A stretch of DNA of 64,000 nucleotides from Myxococcales bacterium (GCA_016707895.1 JADJGV010000002.1:558001-622000); one strand, 5' to 3'. Counted from the stretch's first letter, positions 49,461 to 59,031 are shown. The notes: a model not told the origin generated them from the letters alone. Made by a program: numbers and translations.

Positions 49461-50354
49461 TCAGTAGTACCAGGGGAACGGCGAGTAGTCCTGCTTGCGC
49501 TTCTCGAGGAACGCGTCGCGGCCCTCCTGCGCCTCGTCGGTCCCGTAGGCCAGGCGCGTCGCCTCGCCGGCGAACAGCTGCTGGCCGACCAGGCCGTCGT
49601 CGCACAGGTTGAACGCGTACTTCAGCATGCGCTGGGCGGTCGGGCTCTTGGCGTTGATCTCGGCGGCCCACTCGAGCGCGACCCGCTCGAGGTCGGCGTG
49701 CGGCACCACCGCGTTGGCCATGCCCATGTCCGCGGCCTCTTGCCCCGAGTAGGTGCGGCCGAGGAAGAAGATCTCGCGCGCCTTCTTCTGCCCGACCATC
49801 CGCGCCAGGTACGCCGAGCCGTAGCCGCCGTCGAAGCTGGCGACGTCGGCGTCGGTCTGCTTGAACTTCGCGTGCTCGGCGCTGGCCAGGGTCAGGTCGC
49901 ACACGACGTGCAAGCTGTGGCCGCCGCCGACCGCCCAGCCGTTGACCACCGCGATCACCACCTTGGGCATGAACCGGATCAGCCGCTGCACCTCGAGGAT
50001 GTGCAGCCGGCCCAGGCGCGCGGCGTCGACGACGCCCTCGCCCTCCTGGTACTGGTAGCCGGCCTTGCCGCGGATGCGCTGGTCGCCGCCCGAGCAGAAC
50101 GCCCAGCCGCCGTCCTTGGCCGACGGGCCGTTGCCGGTGAGCAGCACCGTGCCGACGTCGCTGGTCTGGCGCGCGTGATCGAGCGCGGCGTACAGCTCGT
50201 CGACGGTCTTGGGCCGGAACGCGTTGCGCACCTCGGGGCGGTTGAACGCGATGCGCACCGTGCCCTGGCCGACGGCCCGGTGGTAGGTGAGGTCGGTGAA
50301 CGCGAAGCCGGGGACGGCGGTCCAGCGAGTCGGATCGAAGATGGCGCTCGGCAT
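49461..50354 (-). CDS. menB: 1,4-dihydroxy-2-naphthoyl-CoA synthase
   Basis: 297 residues, the usual length. It closes the second ring of menaquinone from succinylbenzoyl-CoA. FDPTRWTAVPGFAFTDLTYHRA, CSGGDQRIRGKAGYQ, VVNGWAVGGGHSLHVVCDLTLAS and the distinctive TDADVASFDGGYGSAYLARMVGQKKAREIFFLGRTYS, plus a YSPFPWYY end, are MenB marks and separate it from other crotonases. Menaquinone use is expected in anaerobic or microaerobic respiration. The ATG at 50354 is chosen; another at 50369 is possible. Other men genes are not in the window. Confidence 0.97.
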   Translation of the reverse strand: MPSAIFDPTRWTAVPGFAFTDLTYHRAVGQGTVRIAFNRPEVRNAFRPKTVDELYAALDHARQTSDVGTVLLTGNGPSAKDGGWAFCSGGDQRIRGKAGYQYQEGEGVVDAARLGRLHILEVQRLIRFMPKVVIAVVNGWAVGGGHSLHVVCDLTLASAEHAKFKQTDADVASFDGGYGSAYLARMVGQKKAREIFFLGRTYSGQEAADMGMANAVVPHADLERVALEWAAEINAKSPTAQRMLKYAFNLCDDGLVGQQLFAGEATRLAYGTDEAQEGRDAFLEKRKQDYSPFPWYY

Positions 50355-50417
50355 GCCGTTCCTTACCACGGGCGCATCGGGCGCCCGCGCCGGTGGCCGC
50401 GTGCGACAGTCCGGGTG

Positions 50418-50873
50418 ATGCCGACCCTGATCCCGGTCGCCCACGACGACCCGCGGCTCGATCGCCTGCTGCAGCTGTACATGCACGAGTGGAGCGCGCT
50501 GGTCGCGACGCCGATCGACGCCGACGCGCGCTACCGCTACCCCGACCTGCCGGACTGGGAGGATCGCGTCGACCACGCGGCGTACCTGGTCGTCGCCGAC
50601 GCCGCGCCGCAGGGCTTCGCGCTGATCGCGCGCGACCCGGCCGGCACCTGGCACGTCGAGGAGTTCTTCGTGATCGCCGGCGCGCGGCGGCGCGGGCTGG
50701 GCGATCGCGCGGCGCGCGCGCTGTTCGCGGCGCACCCCGGCGCGTGGACCTGGACGGTGCGGCCCGAGAACCCGGCGGCGCTGGCGTTCTGGCGGCGGGT
50801 GGCGCCGACCGCGACGGTGACACCCGAGCCCGGCGACGACGGCATCGTCCGCACCCGCATGAGGCTGGGGTGA
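50418..50873 (+). CDS. GNAT-family acetyltransferase
   Basis: 151 residues. The fold is seen in AAYLVVADAAPQGFALIARDP, HVEEFFVIAGARRRGLGDRAARALFAA (acetyl-CoA loop R-R-x-G-L-G) and a C-terminal PENPAALAFWRRV. This matches the group of small GNATs that act on small molecules; target unknown. Its stop overlaps the next start by GTGA, so both are translated together. Confidence 0.9.
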   Translation: MPTLIPVAHDDPRLDRLLQLYMHEWSALVATPIDADARYRYPDLPDWEDRVDHAAYLVVADAAPQGFALIARDPAGTWHVEEFFVIAGARRRGLGDRAARALFAAHPGAWTWTVRPENPAALAFWRRVAPTATVTPEPGDDGIVRTRMRLG

Positions 50874-51199
50874 GCGACGCGCCCGCCTGCGGCCACCCGC
50901 TGTGCGCGCTGATCGGCGGCGGCTGCAGCCTGGCCGCGGGCGTGTCGCGCGGCTGCCGCGCCGGGCCGCCTCCGGACCGCGCGATCGCGGCGGCGGTGAT
51001 CGACGAGGTGCGCGGGCTGCTGGGCGCGCTCGATCCGGAGCTCCCCGACGCCGCGCGGCGCGCCGCGGCCGCGCAGCTGGCCCGGATCATCCGCCGCGAG
51101 GCGCGCGAGGATCGCAGCCTGCTGGTGCTGGCCGCCGACGGCGACCTCGAGCCGGCGCTGGCCGAGCGCCTCACCGCGCTGTGCCGCCGCGCCCGTTGA
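50870..51199 (+). CDS. Small hypothetical protein with Cys cluster
   Basis: 109 residues from a GTG overlapping the GNAT stop. Residues 6-29 hold CGHPLCALIGGGCSLAAGVSRGC, five or so Cys/His that might bind a metal ion; the rest is two helices rich in Ala/Arg/Glu. No family is recognised. The coupling to the acetyltransferase suggests a shared role. It converges with the PLP-enzyme gene (3-bp gap). Confidence 0.6.
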   Translation: MSDAPACGHPLCALIGGGCSLAAGVSRGCRAGPPPDRAIAAAVIDEVRGLLGALDPELPDAARRAAAAQLARIIRREAREDRSLLVLAADGDLEPALAERLTALCRRAR

Positions 51200-51202
51200 G
51201 GA

Positions 51203-52435
51203 TCACGCCACCGCGCCGACCGCGCGCAACGCCGACAGCAGCGCGACCCAGCGATCCTCGAGGTCGCCGGTGATGCCGATCGACATGCGCACCAGCCCGG
51301 GCCCGATGCCGGCGGCAGCCAGCGCCTCGTCGGTGAGCTCGCTCGAGGTCGAGCTGGCCGACGCCGACATCAGCGTCTCGGCGTAGCCCAGGCTGACCGC
51401 CATGAAGCCGAAGCGGTGCTGGTTCTGCAGGAGGTCCATGAAGCGGTTGGCGCGCTCGCGGCTGCCGAGATCGATCGTGCACAGCCCGCCGAAGCCCTGG
51501 CCCGGGTTGAGCTGCCGCTTCATCAGCGCGTGCTGCGGGTGCGCCGGCAGGCCGGGGTAGGTGACCGCGGCGCCGAGCTCGGCCATCCGCGCGCACAGGA
51601 TCATCGCGCGGCGCGAGTGCTCGGCGATGCGCAGCGGCAGGTGCGGCAGGCGCATCGACACCTCGAACGCCGAGCGGGCGTCCATCGTCGGCCCCAGCAG
51701 CATCAGCGTGCCGGTGTGCAGATCCATGAGCTGCCCGACGAACGCGGCCGAGCCCAGCACCGCGCCGGCGATCAGATCGGACGCGCCGTTGACGAACTTG
51801 GTCAGGCTGTGGACCACCACGTCGGCGCCGTGCAAGGCCGGCGTGATCATCACCGGGCAGAAGGTGTTGTCGACGACCAGCGCCGCGCCGTGGCGGTGGG
51901 CGATCGCCGCCAGCGCCGCCAGGTCGGCGACCTCGAGCGTCGGGTTCGACAGCGTCTCGGTGAACAGCACCTTGGTGCGCGGGGTGAACGCGGCCTCGAC
52001 GGCGGCCAGGTCGGTGATCGGCACGAACGTCGTGCGGATCGCGGTCTTGGCCGGGAACAGCTCGGCGAACAGCGCGTGGCTGCCGCCGTAGATCGCCCGC
52101 GACGCGACGATGTGATCGCCGGTGTCGCACAGCTGCAGCACCGCGGCGGCGACCGCGGCGATGCCCGACGCGCAGCAGTAGCCGCTCTCGGTGGCCTCGA
52201 GCGCGGCCAGCTCGCGGCCCAGCGTGTAGACGGTGGGGTTGAAGTGCCGGCCGTAGAGGAAGCAGCCGTCGCGGTCGGCGGTGCGCCGGCCGGCGAAGAT
52301 CTCCGGCATCGTGCCGGGATCGAGCACGGTGAACGTGGTCGAGGCCTCGATGCTCATGTTGACCCCGCCGTGCTCGCCGAACTCGTGCTTGGCGGCGGCC
52401 AGGGCGCGGACCGGATCAAAGGTGGTAGCGCTCAT
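51203..52435 (-). CDS. Cys/Met-metabolism PLP-dependent enzyme (methionine gamma-lyase-like)
   Basis: 410 residues. YGRHFNPTVYTLGRELAALE, the PLP lysine K213 in VVHSLTKFVNG, and DNTFCPVMITPA are the family marks. The subfamily (methionine gamma-lyase, cystathionine gamma-lyase/synthase or O-acetyl-homoserine sulfhydrylase) cannot be set by eye, though LMLLGPTMDARSAFEVSMRLPHLPLRIAEHS suits methionine gamma-lyase-like forms. Cytoplasmic. It is divergent from an Lrp regulator only 24 bp away, so it is probably controlled by that protein and its amino acid ligand. Confidence 0.9.
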   Translation of the reverse strand: MSATTFDPVRALAAAKHEFGEHGGVNMSIEASTTFTVLDPGTMPEIFAGRRTADRDGCFLYGRHFNPTVYTLGRELAALEATESGYCCASGIAAVAAAVLQLCDTGDHIVASRAIYGGSHALFAELFPAKTAIRTTFVPITDLAAVEAAFTPRTKVLFTETLSNPTLEVADLAALAAIAHRHGAALVVDNTFCPVMITPALHGADVVVHSLTKFVNGASDLIAGAVLGSAAFVGQLMDLHTGTLMLLGPTMDARSAFEVSMRLPHLPLRIAEHSRRAMILCARMAELGAAVTYPGLPAHPQHALMKRQLNPGQGFGGLCTIDLGSRERANRFMDLLQNQHRFGFMAVSLGYAETLMSASASSTSSELTDEALAAAGIGPGLVRMSIGITGDLEDRWVALLSALRAVGAVA

Positions 52436-52459
52436 GGCTATCCGTATACGATGCGGCTC

Positions 52460-53020
52460 ATGGCGAAGGCAGCGAACAGAATGCGGAAGGAGCCGGTCCG
52501 GAGCCCGCTGGACCGCATCGATCGCGCCCTGGTGGCCGCGGTGCAGCAGGATGTTCGGCGATCCAACAAGGAGCTGGCCGCGCGGGTCGGGTTGTCGCCG
52601 TCGGCGTGCCTGGAGCGGATGCGGCGGCTGCGCGCCCGCGGCGTGATCCGCGGCGCCTGGGCCGAGGTCGACCCGCGGGCGCTGGGCATCGACCTCGAGG
52701 CGATGATCGCGGTGACGCTGCGCCAGCACGTCCGCGACGACGTCGAGTCGTTCCGCGCCCACGCGCTGGCCTTGCCCGAGGTGGTCGCGGTGCACCACGT
52801 CGCCGGCCAGGTCGACTTCCTGGTCCAGGTCGCGGTCCGCGACAGCCGCCACCTGCGCGACCTGGCGCTCGACGAGTTCAGCGCCCGCGCCGAGGTCGCC
52901 CGCATCGAGACCTCGATCATCTTCGCGACCACCTGGTCGCCGCGGCTGCCCGACTACCTCGACCCCGAGCCCGCCGCCGCGCCGCCGCCGCGCCGCCGTC
53001 GCCGCACTCTGCCGGCCTGA
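52460..53020 (+). CDS. Lrp/AsnC-family regulator
   Basis: 186 residues. Residues 16-60 are the winged helix: LDRIDRALVAAVQQDVRRSNKELAARVGLSPSACLERMRRLRARGVI. A RAM ligand-binding domain follows (AMIAVTLRQHVRDDVESFRAHALALPEVVAVHHVAGQVDFLVQVAV), then a Pro/Arg tail. Start choices are ATG at 52451, 52460 or 52481. A palindrome CGTATACG (52443-52450) lies in the tiny gap to the divergent PLP-enzyme gene. It is likely to be auto-regulated and to sense an amino acid. Confidence 0.92.
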   Translation: MAKAANRMRKEPVRSPLDRIDRALVAAVQQDVRRSNKELAARVGLSPSACLERMRRLRARGVIRGAWAEVDPRALGIDLEAMIAVTLRQHVRDDVESFRAHALALPEVVAVHHVAGQVDFLVQVAVRDSRHLRDLALDEFSARAEVARIETSIIFATTWSPRLPDYLDPEPAAAPPPRRRRRTLPA

Positions 53021-53158
53021 GCGCGTGCGCGGCCCGCGGGGGTGACGCCGCTGGCGAAGACCGGACGCCGCGCTGCTGCTGCGTCGGCGGCGTCGCGTCG
53101 CGGTGCCGCAGCGCGGTCGCTAGGCGGCCGCGGGGGCGGGTGCTAGCGTGCCCGCGCC

Positions 53159-54025
53159 ATGGCCGCCCGTCTCTCTGGTCGTCTCGTCGTCGCCGTCGTC
53201 CTCACGATCGGCGTCGGCGTCGGTGCGCTCGGGTCGTGGTGGCTGGTCCGCTCGCGGCCGGTGCCCGGCGACTTCATCGACGCGGTCGCCACTCCCGATG
53301 GCGGCGCGGTGGTGATCCGCCACGAGCGCGGCAGCAAGAACGACTTCGTCGACGTCTACGGGCGCGATCGGCTGCGCTGGCGCGCGCTGATCCCGCGCTA
53401 CGCCGGCGCGGTGGGGACGCCGGCGATCGCCGCCACCAGCAAGGTGGTGACGGTGCGGGTCGTGCGCGACGGCCACCCCAACGTGTTCGCGTTCGATATC
53501 GAGCACGGGCGCAAGCTGGCGTCGTTCGATCTGGCCGAGGGCGAGCCCGCCGATCCCGCCGTCTACACCAAGCCCGGGCTGGCCACGGTGATGGCCGGCG
53601 CGTGGTCGGTCGAGGTGCTGGCCCGCCCCGACGGCAGCGCCCGCCTGTACACGATGGCGCTCGACGAGCACCGCGTGGCGTGGAAGGCCGATCTGGCCAA
53701 GGCGCCGTCGGCGGTGTGGCTCGGTCAGGGCGGCCAGGTCCGCGCGCAGGTCGACCAGGTGGTCTACGCGTGGAACCTGCTGACCGGCGAAGGCGAGCAG
53801 CCCAAGCTGCTCGACGGGCCTCGCCAGACCATGGGCGACCCGGCGCGGGTGATCGCCGAGGGCTTCGAGTTCAACGGTGGCACCCGCGTCGTCGTGCCGG
53901 TGCCGCGCACCGCGGTCGCCCCGCAGCCGTACCACCTGGCCGGCGGCCGCGGCTGGATCATCGAGCCCGACAAGCTGTCGATCGTCGACGGCCCGCTGGG
54001 CGTGACCCGCACGATCCCGCGCTGA
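53159..54025 (+). CDS. Membrane-anchored beta-propeller-like protein
   Basis: 288 residues. One N-terminal helix (LVVAVVLTIGVGVGALGSWWLV) anchors it; the rest is beta-rich with repeated segments of the PQQ/WD type (DGGAVVIRHERGSKNDFVDVYG, RLRWRALIPRYAGAVGTPAIAAT, VFAFDIEHGRKLASFDL, RLYTMALDEHRVAWKADLAK). This fits a small PQQ-like propeller in the periplasm. Partner unknown. It converges with the gene at 54041 (15-bp gap). Confidence 0.78.
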   Translation: MAARLSGRLVVAVVLTIGVGVGALGSWWLVRSRPVPGDFIDAVATPDGGAVVIRHERGSKNDFVDVYGRDRLRWRALIPRYAGAVGTPAIAATSKVVTVRVVRDGHPNVFAFDIEHGRKLASFDLAEGEPADPAVYTKPGLATVMAGAWSVEVLARPDGSARLYTMALDEHRVAWKADLAKAPSAVWLGQGGQVRAQVDQVVYAWNLLTGEGEQPKLLDGPRQTMGDPARVIAEGFEFNGGTRVVVPVPRTAVAPQPYHLAGGRGWIIEPDKLSIVDGPLGVTRTIPR

Positions 54026-54040
54026 GCCCGGGGGCCCCGC

Positions 54041-54733
54041 TCAGCCCGTGCGGACCGAGAAGTCGCGCGAGGTGACGACCAGGTTGTCGACCAGGTCGAT
54101 CAGGAACGAGCGGCCGGTGCCGACCCGGCCGTCGAACGCCAGCAGGTACCAGACGTCGAGGGTCCAGCGGCCGTGCTGGGTCTCGCACGGCGGGGTCCAC
54201 GACACCGCCTCCAGCTCGCCCAGGTACGACGGCCGGTTGATCGTCGACGCCACCAGCTTCTCGTAGTCGGCGCTCTTGGCCGCCAGCGCCACCGCCGCCG
54301 CCGCGTCGGAGGCGGCGATGGTCCGGCGCCAGGCCGAGGTCAGCCGGCAGCGGCCGATCGTGCCCGACGGCGACAGCTCGATCTCGTAGGCCTCGTCGGC
54401 CGCGAGCTGATCGAAGTCGGGGACGTCGAACTCTGGGTAGCGATCGCGCTCGGCGATCACCTCGAGGCGATCGTCGTAGGCCTCGAGCCCGGCCTCGAGC
54501 GTGTCGTCGGAGTAGTAGCCGAACACCCGCAGCGCCAGCGTCTGCGACGGCAGCTTGTGGTCCCAGTCGACGATCGTGATCGCCCCGGCGTACTCCTTGC
54601 GGAAGCAGGGCAGGGGCGGCAGCGCCACCGCCAGCTTGGCGGCCGCCGACTCGCCGCTGAATAGACCCTGGTACGCCACCCGCGGGTGGACGCGGATCTC
54701 TTCCGCGACGAGGGCCCGAAGATCAGATGACAC
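54041..54733 (-). CDS. Hypothetical cytoplasmic protein
   Basis: 230 residues from a GTG, soluble. IVDWDHKLPSQTLALRVFGYYS, RDRYPEFDVPDFDQLAADEAYEIELSPSG and TRDFSVRTG-like end (TSRDFSVRTG) are its most distinctive parts. I do not recognise a family. The 200 bp before it (54734-54933) hold TTACACATACTACAC just upstream but nothing clearly regulatory. Confidence 0.7.
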   Translation of the reverse strand: MSSDLRALVAEEIRVHPRVAYQGLFSGESAAAKLAVALPPLPCFRKEYAGAITIVDWDHKLPSQTLALRVFGYYSDDTLEAGLEAYDDRLEVIAERDRYPEFDVPDFDQLAADEAYEIELSPSGTIGRCRLTSAWRRTIAASDAAAAVALAAKSADYEKLVASTINRPSYLGELEAVSWTPPCETQHGRWTLDVWYLLAFDGRVGTGRSFLIDLVDNLVVTSRDFSVRTG

Positions 54734-54933
54734 GGCGGCTTACACATACTACACGGGCGGGCGCCGCGCCGCGACCGGCGCCGCCTGAACCCGCCCCAGC
54801 TACCCCCGACCTCACGCAAGCGGGGCCGGTCCCGGCGACGTGGCGCCGCGTGGGCCTCATAACTAGCCATAAGTCGCCCTGATGGTGGCGGGATGGCGAG
54901 CCATGGCAGGTCGGCCCTGTCGGCCCCCGCCGT

Positions 54934-55566
54934 TCAGGCCGGCGCGACCGCGGCGCCCAGGCGCGCGATCAGCTCGGCCACCTGGGCGCCGGCCAGCTTC
55001 ATCGCCGCCGGGTTGACCACCAGCCGGCTCGACACCTCGCACACCGTGTCGATGATCGTCAGCCCGTTCTGGCGCAGCGTCTCGCCGGTCTGGGTGATGT
55101 CGACGATGCGGTCGCACAGGCCGGTCAGCGGCCCCAGCTCGATCGCGCCCGACAGCTTGATCACCTCGGCGGTCAGGCCCTTCCGCTGCAGGTAGTCCTT
55201 GGTGATCCGCGGGTACTTCGTCGCGTAGCGGATGTGCATCGCGCCGCGCTCGCGCCGCGCCGCCTCGGGCTCGGCGACGATCATCGTGCAGCGGCCGACC
55301 CGCAGGTCGAGCGGCTCGTACAGGTCGCGGCCCTCCTCGTCGATCACGTCGGAGCCGGCCACGCCCAGGTCGGCGGCGCCGTGGGCGACGTAGGTCGGCA
55401 CGTCGGAGTTGCGCACCACCAGCACCCGCACCGGGCCGCAGTCGTGCATCAGCCGGCGGCTGTCGCCCAGGGCCGGGCTGAGGTCGTAGCCGGCGCGCGC
55501 GAAGATCGCGGCGACGTCCTCGAGGATGCGGCCCTTGGGCAGGGCCAGCCGCAGCGGCGCGCTCAC
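54934..55566 (-). CDS. hisG: ATP phosphoribosyltransferase, short form
   Basis: 210 residues, the short HisG form that lacks the C-terminal regulatory domain and normally needs HisZ. It starts histidine synthesis from ATP and PRPP. LRLALPKGRILEDV, DVPTYVAHGAADLGVAGSDVIDEEG, and DRIVDITQTGETLRQNGL (family signature E-x-G-x-T-L-x-x-N-G-L) are seen. The GTG at 55566 overlaps the murA stop (GTGA). Other his genes are not in the window. Confidence 0.96.
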   Translation of the reverse strand: MSAPLRLALPKGRILEDVAAIFARAGYDLSPALGDSRRLMHDCGPVRVLVVRNSDVPTYVAHGAADLGVAGSDVIDEEGRDLYEPLDLRVGRCTMIVAEPEAARRERGAMHIRYATKYPRITKDYLQRKGLTAEVIKLSGAIELGPLTGLCDRIVDITQTGETLRQNGLTIIDTVCEVSSRLVVNPAAMKLAGAQVAELIARLGAAVAPA

Positions 55567-56819
55567 GCCTTCACTCGCTTGACCTTGGCGCCGACGCCGC
55601 GCAGCTTCTTCTCGATCGTCTCGTAGCCGCGGTCGAGGTGGTAGACCCGCAGCACCTCGGTCTTGCCGCTGGCGACCAGCCCGGCCAGCACCAGCGACGC
55701 CGACGCGCGCAGGTCGGTGGCCATCACCGCCGCGCCCGACAGCTTGGTGCCGCCGCGGATGATCGCGGTGCGGCCGTCGACGTGGATGTCGGCGCCCATG
55801 CGGCTGAGCTCCGGCACGTGCATGTAGCGGTTCTCGAAGATCATCTCCCGGATCATGCTCTGGCCCTTGGCCTGGGTGGCCAGCACCATGAACTGCGCCT
55901 GCATGTCGGTGGGGAAGCCGGGGTGGGGCTGGGTGGTGATGTCGATCGGCAGGATGTCGCCGCCGCCGCGCACCCGCACCCCGCCGGCCTCGACGGTGAC
56001 GGTCGAGCCGGCCGCGCGCAGCTTGGCGATGATCGCGTCCATGTGCTCGGCCCGCGCGCCCTGCAGGAGCACGTCGCCGCGGGTCAGCGCCGCGGCGATC
56101 GCGAAGGTGCCGGCCTCGATGCGGTCGGGGATGATCGTGTGCTCGATCGGCTGCAGCTCGTCGACGCCCTCGATCGTGATGATCGCGGTGCCGGCGCCGG
56201 TGACCTTGGCGCCCATCTTGTTGAGCACCAGGCCCAGGTCCTCGACCTCGGGCTCGCGCGCGGCGTTCTCGATGACGGTGCGGCCCTTGGCCAGCGCCGC
56301 CGCCATCATCAGGTTCTCGCAGCCGGTGACCGTCGGCATGTCGAGCACGATCGTCGCGCCCTTGAGCCGCTTGCACTCGACGTCGACGTAGCCGTGGTCG
56401 AGGTGGATCTTGGCGCCCATCGCCGCCAGGCCCTTGAGGTGCTGATCGATCGGGCGGGTGCCGATCGCGCAGCCGCCGGGCTGCGACACCCGGGCCCGGC
56501 CGTAGCGCGCGACCAGCGGGCCGAGCACGACGATCGACGCGCGCATCGTCTTGACCAGCTCGTAGGGCGCCTCGAGCTTGGCCTTCTTCGCCGTCGGCGG
56601 GTGGATGACCATCGTGTGCTTGCCGTCCACCTCGCAGCCGAGCTGGCGCAAGAGCTTGCCCATCGTGGCCACGTCCTGGAGCAGCGGGACGTTCTTGAAC
56701 GTGCTGGGCCCGTTGGGCAACAGCGCCGAGGCCAAGAGCGGCAGCGCGGCGTTCTTGGCGCCGCCGATGGGGATGTCTCCAACCAGGCGGCTGCCGCCTT
56801 CGACGACGATCTTGTCCAT
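55563..56819 (-). CDS. murA: UDP-N-acetylglucosamine 1-carboxyvinyltransferase
   Basis: 418 residues. It performs the first committed step of peptidoglycan synthesis in the cytoplasm. K22 in GGAKNAALP, the catalytic Cys 117 in QPGGCAIG (fosfomycin target), GRTVIENAAREPEVEDL, and HPGFPTDMQAQFM are all in place. It is followed by hisG with a four-base overlap, a common arrangement in deltaproteobacterial genomes. A gap of 71 bp separates it from the RNB gene upstream. Confidence 0.98.
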   Translation of the reverse strand: MDKIVVEGGSRLVGDIPIGGAKNAALPLLASALLPNGPSTFKNVPLLQDVATMGKLLRQLGCEVDGKHTMVIHPPTAKKAKLEAPYELVKTMRASIVVLGPLVARYGRARVSQPGGCAIGTRPIDQHLKGLAAMGAKIHLDHGYVDVECKRLKGATIVLDMPTVTGCENLMMAAALAKGRTVIENAAREPEVEDLGLVLNKMGAKVTGAGTAIITIEGVDELQPIEHTIIPDRIEAGTFAIAAALTRGDVLLQGARAEHMDAIIAKLRAAGSTVTVEAGGVRVRGGGDILPIDITTQPHPGFPTDMQAQFMVLATQAKGQSMIREMIFENRYMHVPELSRMGADIHVDGRTAIIRGGTKLSGAAVMATDLRASASLVLAGLVASGKTEVLRVYHLDRGYETIEKKLRGVGAKVKRVKA

Positions 56820-56890
56820 GGGTCACGACCTGGGTAGCACGATTTCCCCCGGCAGAACGCGCCGGGCGGCGCGGGCATTCGCCGGCCGCG

Positions 56891-58963
56891 TCAGCCGCCG
56901 CGAGCGAGGTAGGCGACCAGCGAATCGGCCTCGCCGCGGTGGTTGAGCCGGCCCGCCGCGTCGCGCATCAGCGCCGCGCCGTCGGGCGAGTCGGCGATGG
57001 TCACGAACCGCGCGCAGGTCTCGCCGTCGAACAGGCCGTGGGTGTCGGCGTCCTCGAGCGCGGTCATCAGCGCCTCGTGCAGCATGTCGGCGAAGTCGCC
57101 GGCGCGGTCGCGGTGGGCCCGGGCCTGGCTGGCGGCCAGCGCCGCCACCCCCTCGAACTCTTCGAGCGCGACGTCGCGGCTCCAGCCGTCGACGGCCCAG
57201 CGCGCGCGGTCGACGGCGCGGCGATCGCGCGCGGCCAGCGCGCCCAGGCGGGCCTCGCGCTCGGCGATCGTCGAGGCCGCCGCGCGGACGGTGGCGCCGG
57301 CGGCGTCGGTGATCAGCGCCACCGCGTCGAGCGGGCCGGGGTGGGCGGCGCGGAACCGCGGCAGCCACGCCCGCAGCGCCGCGCTGGCCTGGTCGATCAG
57401 CTCGTCGTGCAGCTCGGGCAGCGGCTTGACCACGGTGGCGATGACCACCGCCTCGGGCGTCACCGCCGCGACCTGCACCTCGTCGCCCAGCCGGCACACC
57501 GTCGTGCCGTCCTTGCGCGCCAGCCGGGCGCCGTCGTCGACGACGGTCAGCCACGCGCCGCGCTCGAGCTTGCCCTGCTCGATCAGCGGCACCCGCACGT
57601 CGAGCGGCGGATCGTCGAGGACGACGTGGATGCGGCCGGGCGCGAAGCCGACGATCGTGCCGGTGTGGCGGACCCGGCGGTCGAACGGCGGCCCCAGCTC
57701 GGGGCCCAGCACCGCCGCGAGCACGCGGGCGTCGATGTCGCGGTTCAGCGCGCGCTGCTGATCCTTGGAGCGGTTGCCGGCCTCGATCACCTGGGCCCGC
57801 ACCGCCTCGTCCTCGGCGCGCGACCGCGGCGACTTGCCCAGCATCCGGTCGATGGCCTGGGCGTGGCACTGGATGCCGACGATCTCGCGCATCGGCGCCG
57901 TGAACCGCGAGTAGATCTGCTCGCCGACGCCGAAGTGCGCGCGCGGCTCGGCCGCGAACACCGAGCGGCCGTTGAGCAGCATCGCCTGGCGGTGCAGCGC
58001 GCGGGCCAGCCGGCCGCCGGGGCCGGTGATGGGCAGGTGTTGCAGGTAGCCGGCCATGCCCTGATCGGCGGCGCGGCGGTACAGCCACGGATCGTCGGGC
58101 AGGCCGCGCTGGCGCGCCACCTGGCCGACCAGCCGCTCGAAGCCGGCGATGCGGTCGGCCTCGGGCGGCTCGTGGACGCGGAAGATCGGCTGCACCAGCT
58201 CGGGCGGGCCGCCCTGCAGGAAGCGGCCGCCGAGCGCGTTGCACAGGATGCTGATCTGCTCGTTGGCCAGCTCGATCGCGGTGCGCGGCGCGCTCGAGAT
58301 CACCAGCTGGCCGGCGGCGTCGAGGCGCACCGTGGTCTCGGGGCGCAGGTAGCGCACCATCTGGGCGCGGTCCTCGTGCTTGCAGCGCAGCTCGCCCAGC
58401 GCGGCGATCGCCAGGAGGCTCGGGCCGATCGCGCGCGGGCCCGGCACCTTGGCCTTGCCGTCGACGAACGCCTGGACGCCCTCGAAGGTGAGCTTGCCGC
58501 GGCTGCGCACGCGGGCCCGCTCGAGCCCGAACTTGGTGACCGTGCCGCGGCCGTCGAACTCGACGTCGAAGATCAGCGCGCGGCGATCGACGTCGGGGCC
58601 GATCGACACCAGGCCCTCGGACAGCGCCCGCGGCAGCATCGGCACCGACAGCCCCGGCAGGTAGTAGCTGGCGCCGCGGCGCAGCGCCTCGGCGTGGAGC
58701 GCGGTGCCGGGCCGCACGTAGTACGACGCGTCGGCGATCGCGTAGCGCAGCCGGAAGCCGCCGGCGCGGGCCTCGACGTGGATCGCCTGATCCAGGTCGC
58801 GGGTGCCGGGGCCGTCGATCGTGACGAACGGCAGCGCGGTGCGGTCGACCAGCGCCGGGTCGTCGAGCCCGGGCGCCTTCAGGTACGCCTCGACCTCGGC
58901 CTCGACCGCCGGCGGATACTCCAGCGTGAACCCGTGGGCGGCGGCCAGATCCTCGAATGACAT
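56891..58963 (-). CDS. RNB-domain (RNase II/R-like) ribonuclease
   Basis: 690 residues. The RNB catalytic site is at 50-59: D50-x5-D56-x-D58-Q59 (TIDGPGTRDLDQA); the fourth acid of RNase II/R is Gln here, as in a distinct RNB subgroup, while the catalytic Asp 58 is retained. ADASYYVRPGTALHAEALRRG, LPRALSEGLVSIGPDVDR, and a later AHFGVGEQIYSRFTAPMREI follow the RNB path. S1-type OB folds flank it weakly. It degrades RNA 3' to 5'. Same-strand neighbours are hemF and murA. Confidence 0.9.
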   Translation of the reverse strand: MSFEDLAAAHGFTLEYPPAVEAEVEAYLKAPGLDDPALVDRTALPFVTIDGPGTRDLDQAIHVEARAGGFRLRYAIADASYYVRPGTALHAEALRRGASYYLPGLSVPMLPRALSEGLVSIGPDVDRRALIFDVEFDGRGTVTKFGLERARVRSRGKLTFEGVQAFVDGKAKVPGPRAIGPSLLAIAALGELRCKHEDRAQMVRYLRPETTVRLDAAGQLVISSAPRTAIELANEQISILCNALGGRFLQGGPPELVQPIFRVHEPPEADRIAGFERLVGQVARQRGLPDDPWLYRRAADQGMAGYLQHLPITGPGGRLARALHRQAMLLNGRSVFAAEPRAHFGVGEQIYSRFTAPMREIVGIQCHAQAIDRMLGKSPRSRAEDEAVRAQVIEAGNRSKDQQRALNRDIDARVLAAVLGPELGPPFDRRVRHTGTIVGFAPGRIHVVLDDPPLDVRVPLIEQGKLERGAWLTVVDDGARLARKDGTTVCRLGDEVQVAAVTPEAVVIATVVKPLPELHDELIDQASAALRAWLPRFRAAHPGPLDAVALITDAAGATVRAAASTIAEREARLGALAARDRRAVDRARWAVDGWSRDVALEEFEGVAALAASQARAHRDRAGDFADMLHEALMTALEDADTHGLFDGETCARFVTIADSPDGAALMRDAAGRLNHRGEADSLVAYLARGG

Positions 58964-59031
58964 GGCCGCACCTTAGGGCCAGGGAATGGGGAAGTCGAAC
59001 GTTCTCGCGGCCGATGCATCCCCGCCGGCGG

